From positions 172,685 to 236,684 of the forward strand of contig NZ_JAHIAB010000010.1 in NCBI RefSeq assembly GCF_018760365.1: a DNA stretch of 64,000 nt, read 5' to 3'. This document shows positions 7,442-16,279 of this stretch, in pieces (position 1 is the stretch's first letter; the number at the start of each line of letters is the position of its first letter). A program made the position numbers and the translations under genes. The stretch comes from Pseudooceanicola endophyticus. Its GTDB lineage: Bacteria; Pseudomonadota; Alphaproteobacteria; Rhodobacterales; Rhodobacteraceae. The notes below the pieces were generated by a model. It saw only the letters and a program-made list of their open reading frames with translations. It was not told the origin of the DNA and did no database searches.

Positions 7442-9397
7442 TCAAATCTCCCGCCCCTGATCTTCAAAGCCAAATGCCTTTGGAAGAAACTCAAGTGTAC
7501 CTTCTTCACGCGTCGAATGCCGACCAACAAACAGGCCCTGATCCAACTCAGACCATGGCATCGCTGTCGCGAGAATTACTTGATGATCAACTTTCGTTTG
7601 ATTTGAAAGTTTTATCAGCTGATCTTGAAAATTATGACTTCTAGATAGCTCAATTCCTTTATCTTCCGTGATATCAATCATAAGAAAGCGCGGGTGCCGA
7701 AACTTCGGATCCTCAAGCGCTGCCTCAAGAAATCCTACTAGAAACGCCAGTTTCAGGATCACCCTCGAACTTGCGGAAAAGTAAGTGTTATGGTCAACCG
7801 TGATAGAATTTTTTGCAAATGAAAATTGAATACTTTTGGGATTCTCGAAAGAGTCCTGCCGCTTCAAATCCCCCTTTAGGAATTCAATAGCCTTCTTCTC
7901 AATCAAAGACCTAGCGCTCCTCAAACGACTTGTTTGACTGAGCTGAAGTGAACTAATTTTTGAACTGAGCGATTGGATGTCTCGATCCAGATTCGCTTTT
8001 TTCTCCGACAAGTCACCGATCTTGTTCGCAAGTTTGACCTGCTTTTCAATGTCCTCAATGGACTTATCAACGTAACCCAACCGCCTTTGCAGTTCGTGAA
8101 TCTTCTCGCGTGCCGCTGATGTAGGCCGAGCCGAGAGAGCCGAGAGCTTCTTTGCCTCGGCTCGCCATTCTGATTGAAGTGACGATAGCTTCTCCTGGTA
8201 ACTATCAAGCCTACCCTGCCTAATTACTTGAAGCCTCTCGGATTGCTTAATTTGTATGGAGATTTCATTCACAATTCCAACAATTCTATCGCGTTCCCTC
8301 TCCACGTCCAGCGGCGTTTTACAAAGGTGGCAAGCTGAAATTGTATTCTCTGCAGCAGAAACCTCAGCGTAGCAGGCAGGGCAGGTTTCAAATTGAACTG
8401 CCCCCACGATTGAGGCTGCCAAATCTGCGTCTCGAAGCGCCTCTAGTCGAGAGTGCAGAGTGCGGATGAATGCAGCAGAATCGGAAATCTCAAACTCTAC
8501 AGCGTCTATTTCAGACTGAACCTCTTGAATTTTGACCTGTAGTTTCTGAACTTTTTTGTAAAGCTGCTTTTGGGACTGCAAAGACAGCTTCTTTGCACCA
8601 GGGTCGGAGAAGAAAAGTTCTTCTTCTTCAGAGAGTTCTTTAGAAACCTCGTCGCGTTCTTTGTTCAACGCGCCTCGCCGCTGGTTAATCCACTCTAGCG
8701 TCATACTTTCATCGTCACCTCCCACAACGCGGAAGATGCTTCGCAATTCTGCTGTTGCCTCTGTAAATTGGCGTTCTTTGGTGCGCTTCAATTGTTGAAG
8801 TTCGTATATTTCGGTATCGAAGGCGCCGCACAGAAGGTTCCCAACTGCCTCGCGCAGATTTTCAGGGTCATACCCTTCAAATCTAAAAAGATTTTCAGTT
8901 GGAGAAAGTTGGTCCGCATACAGGAGGCGAAGGATTTGATGTACCGTAATGCTCGACGTTCCTTCAACTGCAACGTCGGGCATTTCAAGAAGTCGAAAGA
9001 TGGCCTGTGAAAAACTCTCTTGGTTTGTCGAGCGTGAGTATGGATACCGTTTCCATGCTTCAATTGGAGCAGAAACCGCATCTTCGTAGCGCCCACCATA
9101 TATTTCCATCGGGGACTGCGAAGAAACATCAATTTCTCTACGCAACACAGCTGGATTTCCATTAAATTCTGCTTCTAGCCAGACATGATCACATAGAAGC
9201 GCGTGTCTGCTCCAAGCGGAACGATCAAGGTTGCCGCCGAGGCCAAAGAAGAGGAAGTTCATTATGGTAGATTTTCCAGAGGAATTATCCCCTCGAATTA
9301 CGTTAACGCCTTTATGAAAGGCCTCATCATAAAGAACTGCTTCCGCTCGTTTCACCACAAGCCGTTTAACTATGAGGCACGGGTCAAATCGAGTCAT
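7442..9397 (-). CDS. SMC/Rad50-like ABC ATPase of an ABC-three-component-like system
   Basis: A 651-aa ATPase with a Rad50/RecN-like layout. Walker A is GDNSSGKST (residues 36-44). Two long heptad-rich coiled-coil arms (about 200-320 and 360-490) flank a zinc hook with CPAC and CHLC (about 336-359). A C-terminal ATPase half follows with a LMID Walker-B-like strand (about 570), followed by TEDKG rather than the usual Asp-Glu. It overlaps the middle-component gene by 14 bp. The combination with a small MC-like protein and a GGNIAGRD protein matches the ABC-3C class of proposed anti-phage systems. The gene is AT-rich compared with its neighbours, a sign of recent acquisition. Confidence 0.85.
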   Translation of the reverse strand: MTRFDPCLIVKRLVVKRAEAVLYDEAFHKGVNVIRGDNSSGKSTIMNFLFFGLGGNLDRSAWSRHALLCDHVWLEAEFNGNPAVLRREIDVSSQSPMEIYGGRYEDAVSAPIEAWKRYPYSRSTNQESFSQAIFRLLEMPDVAVEGTSSITVHQILRLLYADQLSPTENLFRFEGYDPENLREAVGNLLCGAFDTEIYELQQLKRTKERQFTEATAELRSIFRVVGGDDESMTLEWINQRRGALNKERDEVSKELSEEEELFFSDPGAKKLSLQSQKQLYKKVQKLQVKIQEVQSEIDAVEFEISDSAAFIRTLHSRLEALRDADLAASIVGAVQFETCPACYAEVSAAENTISACHLCKTPLDVERERDRIVGIVNEISIQIKQSERLQVIRQGRLDSYQEKLSSLQSEWRAEAKKLSALSARPTSAAREKIHELQRRLGYVDKSIEDIEKQVKLANKIGDLSEKKANLDRDIQSLSSKISSLQLSQTSRLRSARSLIEKKAIEFLKGDLKRQDSFENPKSIQFSFAKNSITVDHNTYFSASSRVILKLAFLVGFLEAALEDPKFRHPRFLMIDITEDKGIELSRSHNFQDQLIKLSNQTKVDHQVILATAMPWSELDQGLFVGRHSTREEGTLEFLPKAFGFEDQGREI

Positions 9398-9905
9398 ACC
9401 GGAACTCCAAGAGGTTAGTCCGATCCTTCAAGCCATCTCGCCCTCCCAGAGGGTAACGCGATTTAATTTGGCACAGGATATTTGTGAAATCTGCCATTTC
9501 TTCGTTCGCAGCTAAACACCGTGAAGAAAAATCGAGGGGCAGTTCTTCAGGTGTAAATTTTACCTCTTCGACATTCCAGGCCGCACCCTCCAGATAGCCG
9601 CTATGGACGAGGCTGGCTGCTGCTGCTCGCTGAAATGGCTCCATGCGCAAGAATACGACATTATCCTCAGGCATTGCTCCATAGGGAGTGCGCTTTTCGT
9701 AGTTTTTGCTTATTTTGCGCCAGCCGGTATCATGCTCCAAAAACCTCATGCCTTGCAGTCTGAATGGGAATAGAAGGTAAAAGTCGAGAATTCTCAACAT
9801 TTCAAAGGGCATCCGCGCGCTGATGTCGCACGCTAAGTGAAGTCGCGCAAATCTGAATACGGCGTGATATGGATCGAATGCTTCATTGTAAGTGAATTGC
9901 GTCAT
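9384..9905 (-). CDS. ABC-3C middle-component-like protein
   Basis: About 173 aa. I chose the ATG at 9905 because it overlaps the upstream stop as ATGA; a start at 9941 would add 12 residues read through the upstream gene. The sequence MTQFTYNEAFDPYHAVFRFA, then MPFEMLRILDFYLLFPF, and a C-terminal region YPLGGRDGLKDRTNLLEFRYD resemble the winged-helix middle components (MC) that bridge effector and ATPase in ABC-3C systems; I believe it is nearest the MC5 group, from memory. The Asp-Phe-Tyr-Leu-Leu-Phe-Pro motif is typical of the class. Assignment rests on sequence feel and operon position. Confidence 0.65.
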   Translation of the reverse strand: MTQFTYNEAFDPYHAVFRFARLHLACDISARMPFEMLRILDFYLLFPFRLQGMRFLEHDTGWRKISKNYEKRTPYGAMPEDNVVFLRMEPFQRAAAASLVHSGYLEGAAWNVEEVKFTPEELPLDFSSRCLAANEEMADFTNILCQIKSRYPLGGRDGLKDRTNLLEFRYDSI

Positions 9906-10483
9906 GGCTTTACCACTCCGTGGTGCCACTTGATAAAACACTGCTCAGCCAGCCAATAGACCATTCCTTGAACAATGTTGTGATTCACATACATCAAATC
10001 ACCACCGCACTCCTCTACGATGGGGTTGACAATGCGATCTATCACCATTGCATTTATCTCTTCGGCTGACCTTGAAGGTATTTGGCCGTAGATTACTTGC
10101 GTAAATTCGTTCTCAGCTTTCGCAAGGATGTGTACAAATATCTGCTGCGCCGAAGAATAAAGAGACCACTTCTCCAGAAGTTTGGCAAACATCTCTTTCT
10201 TTTCTATTGCGTCATCGTAGTAGCTAGAACGGCCGCTTGCTTCAAGCTTGGCTTCTAGCCCGTCTATGCCATCAGGGGCCCGGCGCAGATGATATCGCGC
10301 AAGCTCATCTATAGTCGTTTGCGTTTTCTCATTTGAGTCGTACTGCACCTGAAGCCGAACAAGCATCTTCTCTACTAGGCTCTTCTTAGGCTCTAAGTGA
10401 TAGAAATCCCTGCCAGCAATATTCCCGCCCGCAACTGCACCTTGCTGGTTGGAGATACTTCCTTCGTGATTTGCAATTTTCAT
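9902..10483 (-). CDS. ABC-3C effector/CTD-like protein with GGNIAGRD motif
   Basis: A 193-aa protein. The ATG at 10483 is preferred because an upstream ATG at 10537 would lie inside the small membrane-peptide gene. The N-terminus carries NQQGAVAGGNIAGRDFYH (about residues 11-28), a Gly-rich motif seen in several prokaryotic conflict proteins, followed by an all-helical domain (about 35-193) with no enzymatic residues that I can recognise. It is first of three translationally coupled genes (effector, middle component, ATPase). In ABC-3C systems this position is held by the protein that contacts the middle component and, often, the killing effector. No nuclease or protease motif is evident here, so the active function is unknown. 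Confidence 0.6.
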   Translation of the reverse strand: MKIANHEGSISNQQGAVAGGNIAGRDFYHLEPKKSLVEKMLVRLQVQYDSNEKTQTTIDELARYHLRRAPDGIDGLEAKLEASGRSSYYDDAIEKKEMFAKLLEKWSLYSSAQQIFVHILAKAENEFTQVIYGQIPSRSAEEINAMVIDRIVNPIVEECGGDLMYVNHNIVQGMVYWLAEQCFIKWHHGVVKP

Positions 10484-10505
10484 AAAAAACTTCGAATTAT
10501 TTAAG

Positions 10506-10673
10506 TTAGTGCTTATCACGCCCGACGATATCGCCACCGGCCTTGGCGTTCGCCTGATCTACGGCATTGCCATTACGATCAGCGCGAACATTCTTCGTCA
10601 CTTGAAAAGTAAGCCATGAGCCACCGATACCCGTCACCAAGCCGCCAATAAAATTCCAGAGATCAAATTCCAT
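10506..10673 (-). CDS. 55-aa single-pass membrane peptide with GGDIVGRD motif
   Basis: A short gene from ATG 10673 to TAA 10506, preceded by AGGATG six bases before the start. It begins MEFDLWNFIGGLVTGIGGSW, a short hydrophobic helix, continues with a charged stretch, and ends with AKAGGDIVGRDKH. This C-terminal motif matches the AGGNIAGRDFYH motif at the N-terminus of the next gene product, 22 bp downstream. The shared motif suggests that both proteins bind the same partner or each other, with this one anchored in the membrane. It is likely the first gene of the ABC-3C-like operon and a candidate membrane effector or sensor. Confidence 0.7.
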   Translation of the reverse strand: MEFDLWNFIGGLVTGIGGSWLTFQVTKNVRADRNGNAVDQANAKAGGDIVGRDKH

Positions 10674-11503
10674 GCGGCATCCTATCCACTTTCATGTCAC
10701 GTACTAACATCTGCCTGCTTTTGGGGGCTCCGGCAACCATTTTGCGTCCGTTTGGCGACAAGTACGTCCCTTTGCTCCGCCGCAGGTCTTTCCTCCAGCG
10801 GCGATCAGAGCTCGGTTGGTGCTTACGCCAATCCGAGCAGGCTGTTGTGACTAGCAGTGCGCATAGTCACCCGAGGCTTGGTAGGCCAACGCGAAATGGG
10901 GTGAGCTTGGTCGCATCGGCGGTAGCAGTGGCACCAATCACGAAGTATGCCGGAGACGAGTTGTGAAATATCGTCTTGCTGAGCAGCCCGTCCCGCTCCG
11001 GCTTACCGCACACGTGATGTCACATCATTCGCTTTGGAGCGGGCGAGTGAGCAGAGTAGCCTCTCGCGCGTGTCTTCGGGCAGCCTCACATTGACATGCA
11101 CCTGCACCAAGCATCTAAGCCGCTTAACAACACCCCCCCAGGCGACCGGCATAAAGGCCGAGCTCAATACCGGGGGGGGGGTGCTTGTTCTCAAGGGGCT
11201 GTTCGTCACCTGGAGGTCCACGAATAGTCCCTTTCACTTCTATGCAGCTTCGTTACCCGCTGGCGTCTAAACGATCCTGATTTGCACCCGCCTCAGTGCC
11301 CAGTGTGGTCCCGGACCACATTTTCGATCCGACCACCCGTAGTGCTCCGGAGTTGCCCCCCGCCCCCTCAGGGACAATCGCGGTAACTGGATACCATCAA
11401 CGCCCAACCGCTCCGACAGACAATTACGTCGGTTTACGTTTGTTTTCGGTAGTTTCGCACGGTTACCTGCACTACCAATAGGGTAACGACGCCGAGGCCC
11501 TTG
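10674..11503. other. 830-bp intergenic region between the two defence-like operons
   Basis: No reliable gene is seen here. The region must contain the leftward promoter of the ABC-3C-like operon and the rightward promoter of the methyltransferase operon. It contains a run of seven C (about 11132-11138), a run of ten G (11172-11181) and one copy of the 17-bp palindrome (11304-11320). Short open frames, for example a basic one on the minus strand at 11003-11221 and a plus-strand one at 10694-10966, have no recognisable similarity. It could be a scar of earlier cargo exchange. Confidence 0.45.
11304..11320. repeat. 17-bp palindrome, copy 1
   Basis: TGTGGTCCCGGACCACA: 8-bp perfect arms around a single central base. 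It lies 184 bp upstream of the methyltransferase start codon. Two further copies with identical arms but a different central base occur at 18730 and 18796. The sequence around copy 1 and copy 2 also shares CCCAG before and TTT after the palindrome. It has the size and symmetry of an operator or partition-type site. Confidence 0.8.
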
Positions 11504-14200
11504 ATGAACCCTACTGAAATTTATGACGCACTGGCGGAGATTGCCGCCGAACCGTTTGATGCAACCGAATTCCCCTTTGCCTTTGCCGCCGCCACCGATG
11601 GCGCCAAGGCGGCGATCTCCAAGCTGCGGAGCGGGTCGACCAACAAGTCCGACCTTCCTGGCGGTGTGCTGTTCGGCAAGAAGTTCCACTTCGCCCCTGC
11701 GCTGGCGGGCATGACCGATGTCACGCTGGAACATCTGCGCAGCTCGAAGAAGACCAAGACTTCGAAGCCCGCGATCCTGATTGCCACCGATGGCGAGATG
11801 ATCTCGGCAGAGCATCCGGCCTCGGGCGATACGCTCCACTGCCGCTTTGACGAGCTTGGCGACAATTTCGGCTTCTTCCTGCCCGCTGCTGGCAAGGAAC
11901 GCTACCGCGCGGTCGAAGAAAACCCCGTCGACGTCAAGGCCACCGGCAAACTGGCCCGCCTCTATGACGCGCTGACCAAAGCCAACCCCGACTGGGGCAG
12001 CGACGAGCGGCGGCACGAGATGAACCAGCTGATGATGCGGCTGATCTTCTGCATGTTCGCCGAGGACGTCGGCATCTTCCCGGACAACCAGTTCTCGCGC
12101 CTGCTGTTCACCCATGCGGGCGACAAGGGCGAGGAAGCGCGCGAAACCATCATCGCGGCCTTCCAGGCGATGAACCTGCCCAAGGCCAAGCGTGAGGGGC
12201 TGCCCGCCTGGACGGGCGAACTGGAATACGTCAACGGCGGGCTGTTCGCGGGCACCATCGACGCGCCGCGCTTTGATGCCGTGGCCTTCCGCTATCTGCG
12301 CGAAGCCTGCGACCTGAACTGGCGCGAGATCAACCCCGACATCTTCGGCTCGATGATCCAGTCGGTGGCGGACCCCAAGCAGCGCTCGGAACTGGGGATG
12401 CACTACACCTCGGTGCCGAACATCATGAAGGTGATCGGGCCGCTGTTCCTTGATGACCTCGATGCCGAGATCCACAAGGCCTGGGACCGCGCCAAGGGCC
12501 TGCAACAGGTGCTGGACCGCATGTCGCGCATCCGGGTGTTCGACCCGGCCTGTGGATCGGGCAACTTCCTTGTCGTGTCTTATCGCGAGCTGAGGGCGCG
12601 TGAGACGCGCATCCTGCGGCGGTTGGAAGAGCTGAATGGCCCTGGATCGCTGTCCATGTTCTCGGCCATCCCGATCAGCCATTTCTATGGGATCGAGATC
12701 GCGGATTTCGCCGCCGAGACCGCCAAACTGGCGCTGTTCATCGCCGAGTATCAGGCGAATGCCAGCTTTGCCGAAGTCTTTGGCCGCCGCCCCGCCGCGC
12801 TGCCCCTAAAGGACGCGGCGCATATCCGCACCGGAAACTCCCTGCGTATCGACTGGGAGGAGGTCTGCCCGCCGCCCGGCGAGGGCGAGGAGGTGTTTAT
12901 TGCGGGCAATCCGCCTTTCGTTGGCTCGAATTTCCAGACTGCTGAGCAGAAGGATGAACGGGACCGCCTCTTCAAAAAGGATTTCAAAGCCTACAAGAAC
13001 TTGGACTATGTCGCAGGCTGGTTCTACTTGGCCGCGCGATACGCTGAAACCTTCGGGCGGACGCAGTTTGCTTTTGTGTCGACCAACTCGATTTCCCAAG
13101 GGCGCCAAGTGCCTTCGCTCTGGCCGCATATCCTCAGGAACCTGAGGATCAAATTCGCTCATACGTCCTTCCTATGGAGGAATAACGCATCCGCAAACGC
13201 GGCTGTGATTTGCGTAATCATAGGTGTCGCGCCCAATGATGGTGGCAAATCGAAGCTGTTTGAAAACGACTTATCGAGCGACGTCCCGGCCATCAGTCCC
13301 TACCTGATCCCGATTGCTCCGGTGTATGTGGAAGGCTCTGGCAAGTCGCTCTTTGACCTACCGCGCATGGACTACGGCTCTAAGCCTGCGGACGGTGGCA
13401 ATCTTGTTCTCAGCCCTGAGGAAAGAGATACGATCATTACGTCCCACCCGGATGCGGCAATGTTCATTCGAAAGTACTTGGGCTCTCAAGAAGTTGTGCG
13501 CGGTCAAGTCCGGTACTGCGTGTGGATCAAGGACGAAGAAGCCGAGCTGGCGAACAAGATTCCAGTGCTCAAAGAGCGAATTGATGCTGTCAGGCGGTTC
13601 CGGGAAGAAAGCAAGAATCCTGCGACGACCCCCACTGCTGCAACTCCGCACAAGTTCTGGTTTACCGGCCCGGAACCACAGAACCATTCAATTCTCGTGC
13701 CAAGTGTTACCTCCGAGCGACGCCCATATCTTCCCGTCGAACGCGTCGGGGCGGATGTCATATCATCCAACCTGAACCAGGTACTCTACGACGCTCCTGA
13801 ATGGTGCATCGCCCTGATCGCATCACGCCTGCACCTTGTCTGGATCGCCACCGTCTGCGGCAAGCTGAAATCCGACTTCCGCTACTCCAACACTCTCGGC
13901 TGGAACACCTTCCCGGTGCCGAAGTTCACCGAGGACCAGCTGGAGGCGCTTTCGGCCTCGGCCCGCAAGATCCTGCGTACCCGCTATTCCCATTACCCCG
14001 CCACGATTGCCGAGCTTTATGACCCCGACAAGATGCCCGACGACCTGCGCGCCGTGCATCGGGAGAACGACGAGCTTCTGGAAAGCATGTATATCGGCCG
14101 CCCCTTCCGCAATGACACCGAACGGCTGGAGAAGCTCTTCAAGCTCTATGCCGCCAAGGTGAAATCGCTGGAGGCCGCGCCAAAGAAAAAGAGGGCCTGA
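11504..14200 (+). CDS. Class I N6-adenine DNA methyltransferase, MmeI/YeeA (DnmA)-like
   Basis: An 898-aa protein. ATG 11504 is preceded by GAGG at good distance; a TTG three bases earlier is also possible. The catalytic domain has SAM motif I, FDPACGSGNFL (about residues 346-356), and the gamma-class motif IV, NPPFVG (about 468-473). The long N-terminal helical region and the C-terminal target-recognition-like region match large MmeI/type IIG-like enzymes. I see no PD-(D/E)XK nuclease at the N-terminus, so cleavage, if any, must come from a partner. It is followed after 3 bp by a helicase gene and then a GIY-YIG gene, the same order as Bacillus subtilis yeeABC, where YeeA (DnmA) methylates adenine. 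A role in self-marking is likely. Confidence 0.85.
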   Translation: MNPTEIYDALAEIAAEPFDATEFPFAFAAATDGAKAAISKLRSGSTNKSDLPGGVLFGKKFHFAPALAGMTDVTLEHLRSSKKTKTSKPAILIATDGEMISAEHPASGDTLHCRFDELGDNFGFFLPAAGKERYRAVEENPVDVKATGKLARLYDALTKANPDWGSDERRHEMNQLMMRLIFCMFAEDVGIFPDNQFSRLLFTHAGDKGEEARETIIAAFQAMNLPKAKREGLPAWTGELEYVNGGLFAGTIDAPRFDAVAFRYLREACDLNWREINPDIFGSMIQSVADPKQRSELGMHYTSVPNIMKVIGPLFLDDLDAEIHKAWDRAKGLQQVLDRMSRIRVFDPACGSGNFLVVSYRELRARETRILRRLEELNGPGSLSMFSAIPISHFYGIEIADFAAETAKLALFIAEYQANASFAEVFGRRPAALPLKDAAHIRTGNSLRIDWEEVCPPPGEGEEVFIAGNPPFVGSNFQTAEQKDERDRLFKKDFKAYKNLDYVAGWFYLAARYAETFGRTQFAFVSTNSISQGRQVPSLWPHILRNLRIKFAHTSFLWRNNASANAAVICVIIGVAPNDGGKSKLFENDLSSDVPAISPYLIPIAPVYVEGSGKSLFDLPRMDYGSKPADGGNLVLSPEERDTIITSHPDAAMFIRKYLGSQEVVRGQVRYCVWIKDEEAELANKIPVLKERIDAVRRFREESKNPATTPTAATPHKFWFTGPEPQNHSILVPSVTSERRPYLPVERVGADVISSNLNQVLYDAPEWCIALIASRLHLVWIATVCGKLKSDFRYSNTLGWNTFPVPKFTEDQLEALSASARKILRTRYSHYPATIAELYDPDKMPDDLRAVHRENDELLESMYIGRPFRNDTERLEKLFKLYAAKVKSLEAAPKKKRA

Positions 14201-14203
14201 CAG

Positions 14204-16279
14204 ATGGTTCAGATGGTCAATGTCACCTATGGCACCTCCAAGGCGACGACGAATGCCCTTGGTCAGCGCCCGATGCAGGCCCGTACCTATGCCGCCCGCG
14301 CCGCGCAGTTCCTGCTGCTGAAGGCGCCGCCCGCGGCGGGCAAGAGCCGCGCGCTGATGTTCGTGGCGCTCGACAAGCTGCGCCATCAGGGGCTGGAGAA
14401 GGTGATCGTCTGCGTGCCCGAAACCTCGATCGGCGGGTCGTTCCGTTCGACCGATCTGACAAGTTATGGGTTCGAGGCCGATTGGGAGGTCAATGACCGC
14501 TGGAACCTCTGCCTGACCGGCGAGGATGCCGACAAGCAGAAGGTGCGCGCCTTCCAGACCTTTATGGACAGCGATGCGAAGGTGCTGGTCTGTACCCATG
14601 CCACCTTCCGCTTCGGCTTTGACGAGGTCATCAAGACCAAGGGGATCGAGGCGTTTGACAGCTGCTTCATCGCTATCGACGAATTCCACCATGTCTCGGC
14701 TTCGGACAACAACCGGCTGGGGGTGATCCTGCGCAGCCTAATCACTCGCGCTGAGTGTCATGTCATGGCGATGACCGGCAGCTATTTCCGGGGCGATGCC
14801 GATCCGGTGCTGCGCCCCGAGGACGAGGACCGCTTCACCAAGATCACCTACAGCTATTACGAGCAGCTGGAGGGCTATGCCTGGCTCAAGGCGCTCGGGA
14901 TCAATTACGAGTTCTACAAGGGCAATTACGTCAACGGGCTGCCGGGCGTGCTGAACCCCGATCAGAAGACGATCATCCATATCCCGCATCGGGGATCGTC
15001 CGAGGCGTTCGACGACAAGTTCAACGAGGTGGGCAAGATCCTTGATCTGCTGGGCACCCATGAAGGGCGCGATCCCGAGACAGGGTTCGATCTGGTGCGC
15101 AAACCCGATGGCGGGCTGCTGAAGGTCGCGGACCTGGTCGATGATGGACCGGGGCGCGATATCGTCAAGGCAGCGCTGTCGCGCGAGATCAAGGGGCCGG
15201 ATGGCAAGCGCGACGACGCGGCAGACCGGGCCAAGGTCGATATCATCATCGCGCTTGGGATGGCCAAGGAAGGGTTCGATTGGGTCTGGTGCGAACATGC
15301 GCTCACGATCGGCTACCGGTCGTCGCTGACCGAGATCGTGCAGATCATCGGGCGTGCAACCCGCGACGCGCCCGGTAAGCCACGCGCGCTGTTCACGAAC
15401 CTTGTTGCCGAACCCGGCGTGGAAACCGGTGTCGTGACCGATGCCGTAAACGACATGCTCAAGGCCATCTCCGGTTCGCTGCTGATGGAGCAGGTGCTGG
15501 CCCCGAACTTCAAGTTCTACCGCCGCGAAGATGGCGACGTGCGAGCCCCGATGGGCACCGATCACGAGGGCAACATCACCATCGGCATCAAGGGACTGGT
15601 CGAGCCGCCCACAGACCGCTCGCGCGAGATCTGCGAGAAGGACATGAACGACCTGATGGCGACAGCCTACCAGGAGATGGACCGGCGTGTATTGTCTCCG
15701 GACACGGCTCCCGAGGTCGCAACCCAGATGGTGCTGACCGACATCATCGAGAAGCGGTATGAAACGCTGGATGCCGAAGAAGCGGAGTCCGTTCGTCAGC
15801 ATCTCGCGGCGCATATGAATGTGCTAACGCTGGCGCGGAAGGAAGCAGAACGCGGTTTTGCCGAGGGGCAGTCGCCCCTGAGCGGCACGCCCCCGAAGCC
15901 GAGCGGTGACGACGATGACGGTGAGCCCGCCAGCGCACCGAACACCCTGCTGGAGATGGTTCGGAAGTTCATCAACGTCCGGGACATCGACATCGAGCTG
16001 ATCGACAGCGTGAACACCTTCCAGGAGCGCTTCGAGGTCGCGTCGAAATCGCTGAACTCCGAGCTGCTGTCGCATGTGCAGTCGGCGATGGTGGCCCTGC
16101 GTGTGAATATGACCGGCGACGAGGCCAGAACGCTTTGGCCGCGCATCAAGGCATTCCGTGCCACTGAAGGGCGTGAGCCGAATGTCCATTCCGCCAATCC
16201 GCTTGAAAAGCGCATGGCTGAGGCGCTTGCTTGGCTGAAGGCCGAAAAGGCCAAGCGCCTGCGTGAAGGGGCCCTGTGA
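14204..16279 (+). CDS. DEAD/DEAH-type superfamily 2 helicase/translocase (YeeB-like)
   Basis: A 691-aa protein with an SF2 ATPase core: Walker A APPAAGKSR (about residues 41-49), motif II as DEFHH (about 157-161), motif III-like MAMTGSYF (about 188-195), and motif VI QIIGRATRDAPGK (about 380-392). An extra C-terminal helical region (about 400-691) may bind partner proteins. The gene starts 3 bp after the methyltransferase stop, and its own TGA overlaps the ATG of the GIY-YIG gene, so all three are translationally coupled. By position it would move along or remodel DNA for the methyltransferase and the nuclease, as helicases do in type I and type ISP systems. Confidence 0.85.
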   Translation: MVQMVNVTYGTSKATTNALGQRPMQARTYAARAAQFLLLKAPPAAGKSRALMFVALDKLRHQGLEKVIVCVPETSIGGSFRSTDLTSYGFEADWEVNDRWNLCLTGEDADKQKVRAFQTFMDSDAKVLVCTHATFRFGFDEVIKTKGIEAFDSCFIAIDEFHHVSASDNNRLGVILRSLITRAECHVMAMTGSYFRGDADPVLRPEDEDRFTKITYSYYEQLEGYAWLKALGINYEFYKGNYVNGLPGVLNPDQKTIIHIPHRGSSEAFDDKFNEVGKILDLLGTHEGRDPETGFDLVRKPDGGLLKVADLVDDGPGRDIVKAALSREIKGPDGKRDDAADRAKVDIIIALGMAKEGFDWVWCEHALTIGYRSSLTEIVQIIGRATRDAPGKPRALFTNLVAEPGVETGVVTDAVNDMLKAISGSLLMEQVLAPNFKFYRREDGDVRAPMGTDHEGNITIGIKGLVEPPTDRSREICEKDMNDLMATAYQEMDRRVLSPDTAPEVATQMVLTDIIEKRYETLDAEEAESVRQHLAAHMNVLTLARKEAERGFAEGQSPLSGTPPKPSGDDDDGEPASAPNTLLEMVRKFINVRDIDIELIDSVNTFQERFEVASKSLNSELLSHVQSAMVALRVNMTGDEARTLWPRIKAFRATEGREPNVHSANPLEKRMAEALAWLKAEKAKRLREGAL

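Noticed and set aside
10694..11221. Small open frames between the ABC-3C-like and methyltransferase operons
   Set aside because: No ribosome site, no recognisable motifs, biased composition; listed only as intergenic content.
11267..12682. Minus-strand open frame of 471 codons opposite the methyltransferase start
   Set aside because: Antisense artefact; the plus strand has methyltransferase motifs and normal composition.
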